From contig JBHIBC010000005.1 of NCBI GenBank assembly GCA_046758905.1, forward strand, positions 1-64,000: a stretch of DNA of 64,000 nucleotides. The letters are read 5' to 3'. Numbering within the stretch: the stretch's first letter is position 1; each line of letters starts with the position of its first letter. Below are positions 62,501 to 64,000 of this stretch, piece after piece. Source of the stretch: JBHIBC01 sp046758905 (GTDB lineage: Bacteria; Acidobacteriota; Polarisedimenticolia; Gp22-AA2). Position numbers and translations under genes: made by a program. Under the pieces are notes generated by a model. It had not been told where the DNA came from. It was given only the letters and a program-made list of their open reading frames with translations, and did not search any database.

Positions 62501-64000
62501 TGCGACCTCGGGACCCACGGCTACGTGACCGAGGTCGTGATGGGCAACGCCGGCGCCCTCACGATGGTGAACCTCGGCAGCGGCTCGATCTTCCCCTTCA
62601 ACGTCGGCGCCCCGCCGACGGGCGTCGACCTCAACGGAGCCAACACCGCCGCCTATGTCCTGGAGCCCGGCCCCGGGACGCTCGAGGAGGTGATACTCGG
62701 CGGGGTGTGCGGGGTCCCCGCACTCATCAACACCGTGACCGGCGCGCTGAGCAGCCCCGAGAAGATCGCGGTCAACGCCGCGGGCACCCTCGCGTACGTC
62801 ACCGAGCTCGGGACCGGGAGCCTCCTGGAGATCGATCTCGCCACGGGGATCCGGACGGCCATCGCCACGAGCCTGATCAACCCGACGGGTGTCGATCTCA
62901 ACCCGGCCGAGACCACGGCCTACGTGACCGAGCAAGGGAGCGGGCGACTGCTGTCGGTCGACCTCGCCACCGGCAACGTGACGACCGAGGCGTTCGGCCT
63001 GTCCGTCGCCACGGACGTGGCGTTTCAGCCCGGGGGCAACACGATCAGCATGCCCGACGGCGTCACTGGCTTCTCCGGCTCGAGCATCGTGGTCCCGGTG
63101 AGTCTCACGGACATCACCGGCCAGGGGGTCTTCTCCGTCGATCTGACGGTCCGCTACAACAGGGCCGTGCTTCAGATCCCGACCACGCCCGCGCCCAACG
63201 GCGGCGTGGCGCTCGGGAGCCTGGCGAGCGGCTGCACGCTGACGACCAATCTGAACACCCCCGGCGAGGCGGTCATCTCGGTGTTCTGCAGCTCCGCCAT
63301 GAGCGGCTCCGGCTCCCTGGTGGAGATCACCTTCAACGTCATCGGCGCCGCCGGGACCGGAAGCCCGCTCGACATCGTCACCGCCGCGCTCAACGAGGGG
63401 ACCCCGGGCGTCTGCGTGGACGACGGTTCCGTCTCGATCCCCGAGTTCATCGCCGGGGCGATCCGCTACTACCGGGACCAGGCGAGCGCCACGGAGCCCG
63501 GGACGCAGCCGGTCGACGCCGCGGCGGTCGATCTCACCGGGTTCATCAATACGACGACGAGCACCGACTGCAGCGGCGCCTACACCTTCACCCCCGTGAC
63601 CCTGAACCAGGACTACAGAGTCACTCCGGGCAAGCTGAACGACTTCGACGCGGGGATCGACCCGTTCGACGCCTCGCTGAACGCCCAGCACGTGGTCGGC
63701 CTCATCACTCTCACGCCGAATCAGCAGCTGGCGGCCGACGTGACGGGCAACGGGACACTCACCTCCTTCGACTCCGCCATGATCGCGCGCTTCACGGTCG
63801 GGTCGATCACGCGGTTCCCCGTGGCGACGACCAACGGCAGCGACTGGACCTTCGTCCCGGTCCCGCAGACGGAGCCGAACCAGACGGTGGTCAACCCCGT
63901 GCCGTCGGCGGGCGTTCAGGGGAGCATCTCCTACACGCCGCTCGCCCGCTCGGCCGCCTCGCAGGATCTCCTGGGGGTCCTCTACGGGGATGTCTCGGGC
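59588..64000 (+). CDS. Giant secreted multidomain protein: Cys-rich, TSP3-like, YVTN propeller, cohesin-like and dockerin-like (right end outside window)
   Basis: Open frame without stop to the window edge, at least 1471 aa. A signal peptide (about 1-30) follows GAGGAG. Parts in order: Pro/Gly/Glu-rich linker (about 60-135); an exported beta domain (about 140-540) with PPDTHGAAGPDFLVSVLNRGFAVFD; a poly-Pro run (about 545); a beta-sandwich (about 555-720); a Cys-rich region like Myxococcota surface proteins (about 760-830: CSVDADCDDGVFCNGAEVC); TSP3-like NCPGRYNPGQEDADRDGLGDVCD (about 865-888); a YVTN propeller (about 893-1148); a cohesin-like domain (about 1150-1288: VDLTVRYNRAVLQI...VEITFNVIG); and a dockerin-like segment (about 1350-1412: DPFDASLNAQHVVGLI...DVTGNGTLTSFDSAMIARF). 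ATG 59564 is an alternative start. Likely a surface adhesin or polymer-interacting protein. Confidence 0.82.
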   Translation, partial: MKVTRRVARARAAWAIPLTALLLFALGGRAPVERDEHGRIRNRPVRRVELQGIRVTLEQLQRIDAQLGKPERRVIPFMERPAPTELSEPASSSPAPSEGRSLEREPSPREPGAGPPQAQGAEQGGYESAASPAAAPLANDFPGMKDDLTVIPPDTHGAAGPDFLVSVLNRGFAVFDKATGTIVFGPISLQAFWAPLGTAPGDPASDPFDPRVIYDQYAGRFIVTSAGGRCGPASWILVAISISSDPNAGFTLYAVRADATTPGQWADYPAVGVNPDNIYITANMFDNAGSCPRGAASHPAKFWAIEKAALVGGTLAFSEFIDVVGGGTWQPTHAFGPTPVNYIINEGWSVSPGTRQLRIQEFSGPVGSPILTDLGFIQVARYGLDLIEDAPQLNCSARIETNDFRLLDAVLRNNKIWATHHVDDPVADGVGRTEVAWYEIDPTQAMPSPGPFAGPIQQGRVSGGPPAGLRYYYPSIAVNAAECVALGFSGSDGFNPASGFYTSREPNDPPGTMGPVSPLKGGVDPYFKEFLPPLCAVSVQFEAEPPPPPPPPNQFVVGSTIFDPGAIMTVTPFFFSDGTQFSGGYAEISLANQALGTGQELAINNVNIDFSFSCTEGATIPNLTLKYAELGGNINMEINGDFRNFQDFINVSGLVIGGVRVTATDFGPPGNGPGILSLQGTIFSFSLGGQELWIDDVRSSLAAFTRNRWGDYSATVIDPSDGSFWTIQEYAEQELAPGCNAPDTGVWGTWWGNFACAAIPCSVDADCDDGVFCNGAEVCQNGLFCGPGTRPSCDDGNPCTIDSCDTGSDSCLNAPAPDTERAAGADGNCDTADDNLDLFGPDGLCGTSDDGAGDGTCDAVDNCPGRYNPGQEDADRDGLGDVCDADPCPAGLVYVTESGGASGELSVVDLLTGTVSVITSGLSGPSGVSLNTAGTKAYVSESGGQQLLEIDLATGVPSFIYGQWPQEGVAVCDLGTHGYVTEVVMGNAGALTMVNLGSGSIFPFNVGAPPTGVDLNGANTAAYVLEPGPGTLEEVILGGVCGVPALINTVTGALSSPEKIAVNAAGTLAYVTELGTGSLLEIDLATGIRTAIATSLINPTGVDLNPAETTAYVTEQGSGRLLSVDLATGNVTTEAFGLSVATDVAFQPGGNTISMPDGVTGFSGSSIVVPVSLTDITGQGVFSVDLTVRYNRAVLQIPTTPAPNGGVALGSLASGCTLTTNLNTPGEAVISVFCSSAMSGSGSLVEITFNVIGAAGTGSPLDIVTAALNEGTPGVCVDDGSVSIPEFIAGAIRYYRDQASATEPGTQPVDAAAVDLTGFINTTTSTDCSGAYTFTPVTLNQDYRVTPGKLNDFDAGIDPFDASLNAQHVVGLITLTPNQQLAADVTGNGTLTSFDSAMIARFTVGSITRFPVATTNGSDWTFVPVPQTEPNQTVVNPVPSAGVQGSISYTPLARSAASQDLLGVLYGDVSG

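Noticed and set aside
59348..63691. A 1447-codon open frame on the minus strand
   Set aside because: It is antisense to the receiver gene's end and the giant secreted protein, whose domains are recognisable; the minus-strand frame shows no motifs.

Overview
The window is a very GC-rich bacterial chromosome segment (by eye about 70% G+C, with strong G/C at third codon positions). It is dense with genes on both strands and has no phage, IS, CRISPR or rRNA signal. The gene set resembles deep-branching Acidobacteriota or similar soil/sediment phyla: many exported peptidases, a fused alpha-beta 2-oxoacid dehydrogenase E1, a DUF362/DUF6599 pair, DUF255 and Asp-box propeller proteins, and a Cys-rich/cohesin/dockerin surface protein. 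That taxonomic placement is inference.

Layout. 0.2-8 kb: HtrA-like protease, a frameshifted TonB-C/PpiC/gluzincin protein, a SurA-N/DsbA oxidoreductase and a DUF5117-type metalloprotease, all exported. 8-14 kb: zinc-ribbon protein, SDR, TenA-like protein, arginase-family enzyme, TlpA lipoprotein, fused E1. 14-18.5 kb: Ser/Thr kinase with an FHA partner, DUF255 protein. 18.5-25 kb: cold-shock gene with a long leader, PD40 lipoprotein, NSS transporter, prolyl oligopeptidase, STAS protein, IsdG-like monooxygenase. 25-31 kb: SLC12-like carrier, LysM lipoprotein, TPR protein, M2 peptidase. 31-36.5 kb: stop/start-coupled operon asparagine synthase-flippase-methyltransferase, then a thioesterase and a HAD phosphatase. 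36.6 kb: a CAT-anticodon tRNA. 36.7-42.6 kb: DUF1579, CPBP protease, an intact and a broken copy of an alanine-dehydrogenase-like gene, an exported methyltransferase-like protein. 42.8-53.5 kb: sulfatase-fold lipoprotein, Asp-box propeller, zinc-ribbon protein, a DUF3179 gene interrupted by TGA, M1 peptidase, DUF362 and DUF6599. 53.7-59.5 kb: peptide-binding lipoprotein, histidine kinase, repeat-encoded small ORF, sigma54 activator and a lone receiver. 59.6 kb to the edge: a giant secreted multidomain protein running off the window.

The most notable observation is at 48.8 kb. The DUF3179 gene carries an in-frame TGA exactly at the first Cys of the family's CxxC. It is followed 21 nt later by a perfect hairpin whose GGUCU loop matches the apical loop of the E. 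coli fdhF SECIS. I read it as a candidate selenoprotein with a U-x-x-C motif. No Sec-machinery gene lies in the window, so this must be checked in the rest of the genome.

Co-operation. Secreted proteolysis dominates: seven or eight peptidases plus thiol oxidoreductases. Two signalling modules stand out, kinase/FHA and SBP/histidine kinase/sigma54 activator. Several promoters fit a TTGNNN-17/18-TANNNT housekeeping consensus, and a few place the -10 box only 6-10 nt from the start codon, suggesting leaderless mRNAs.
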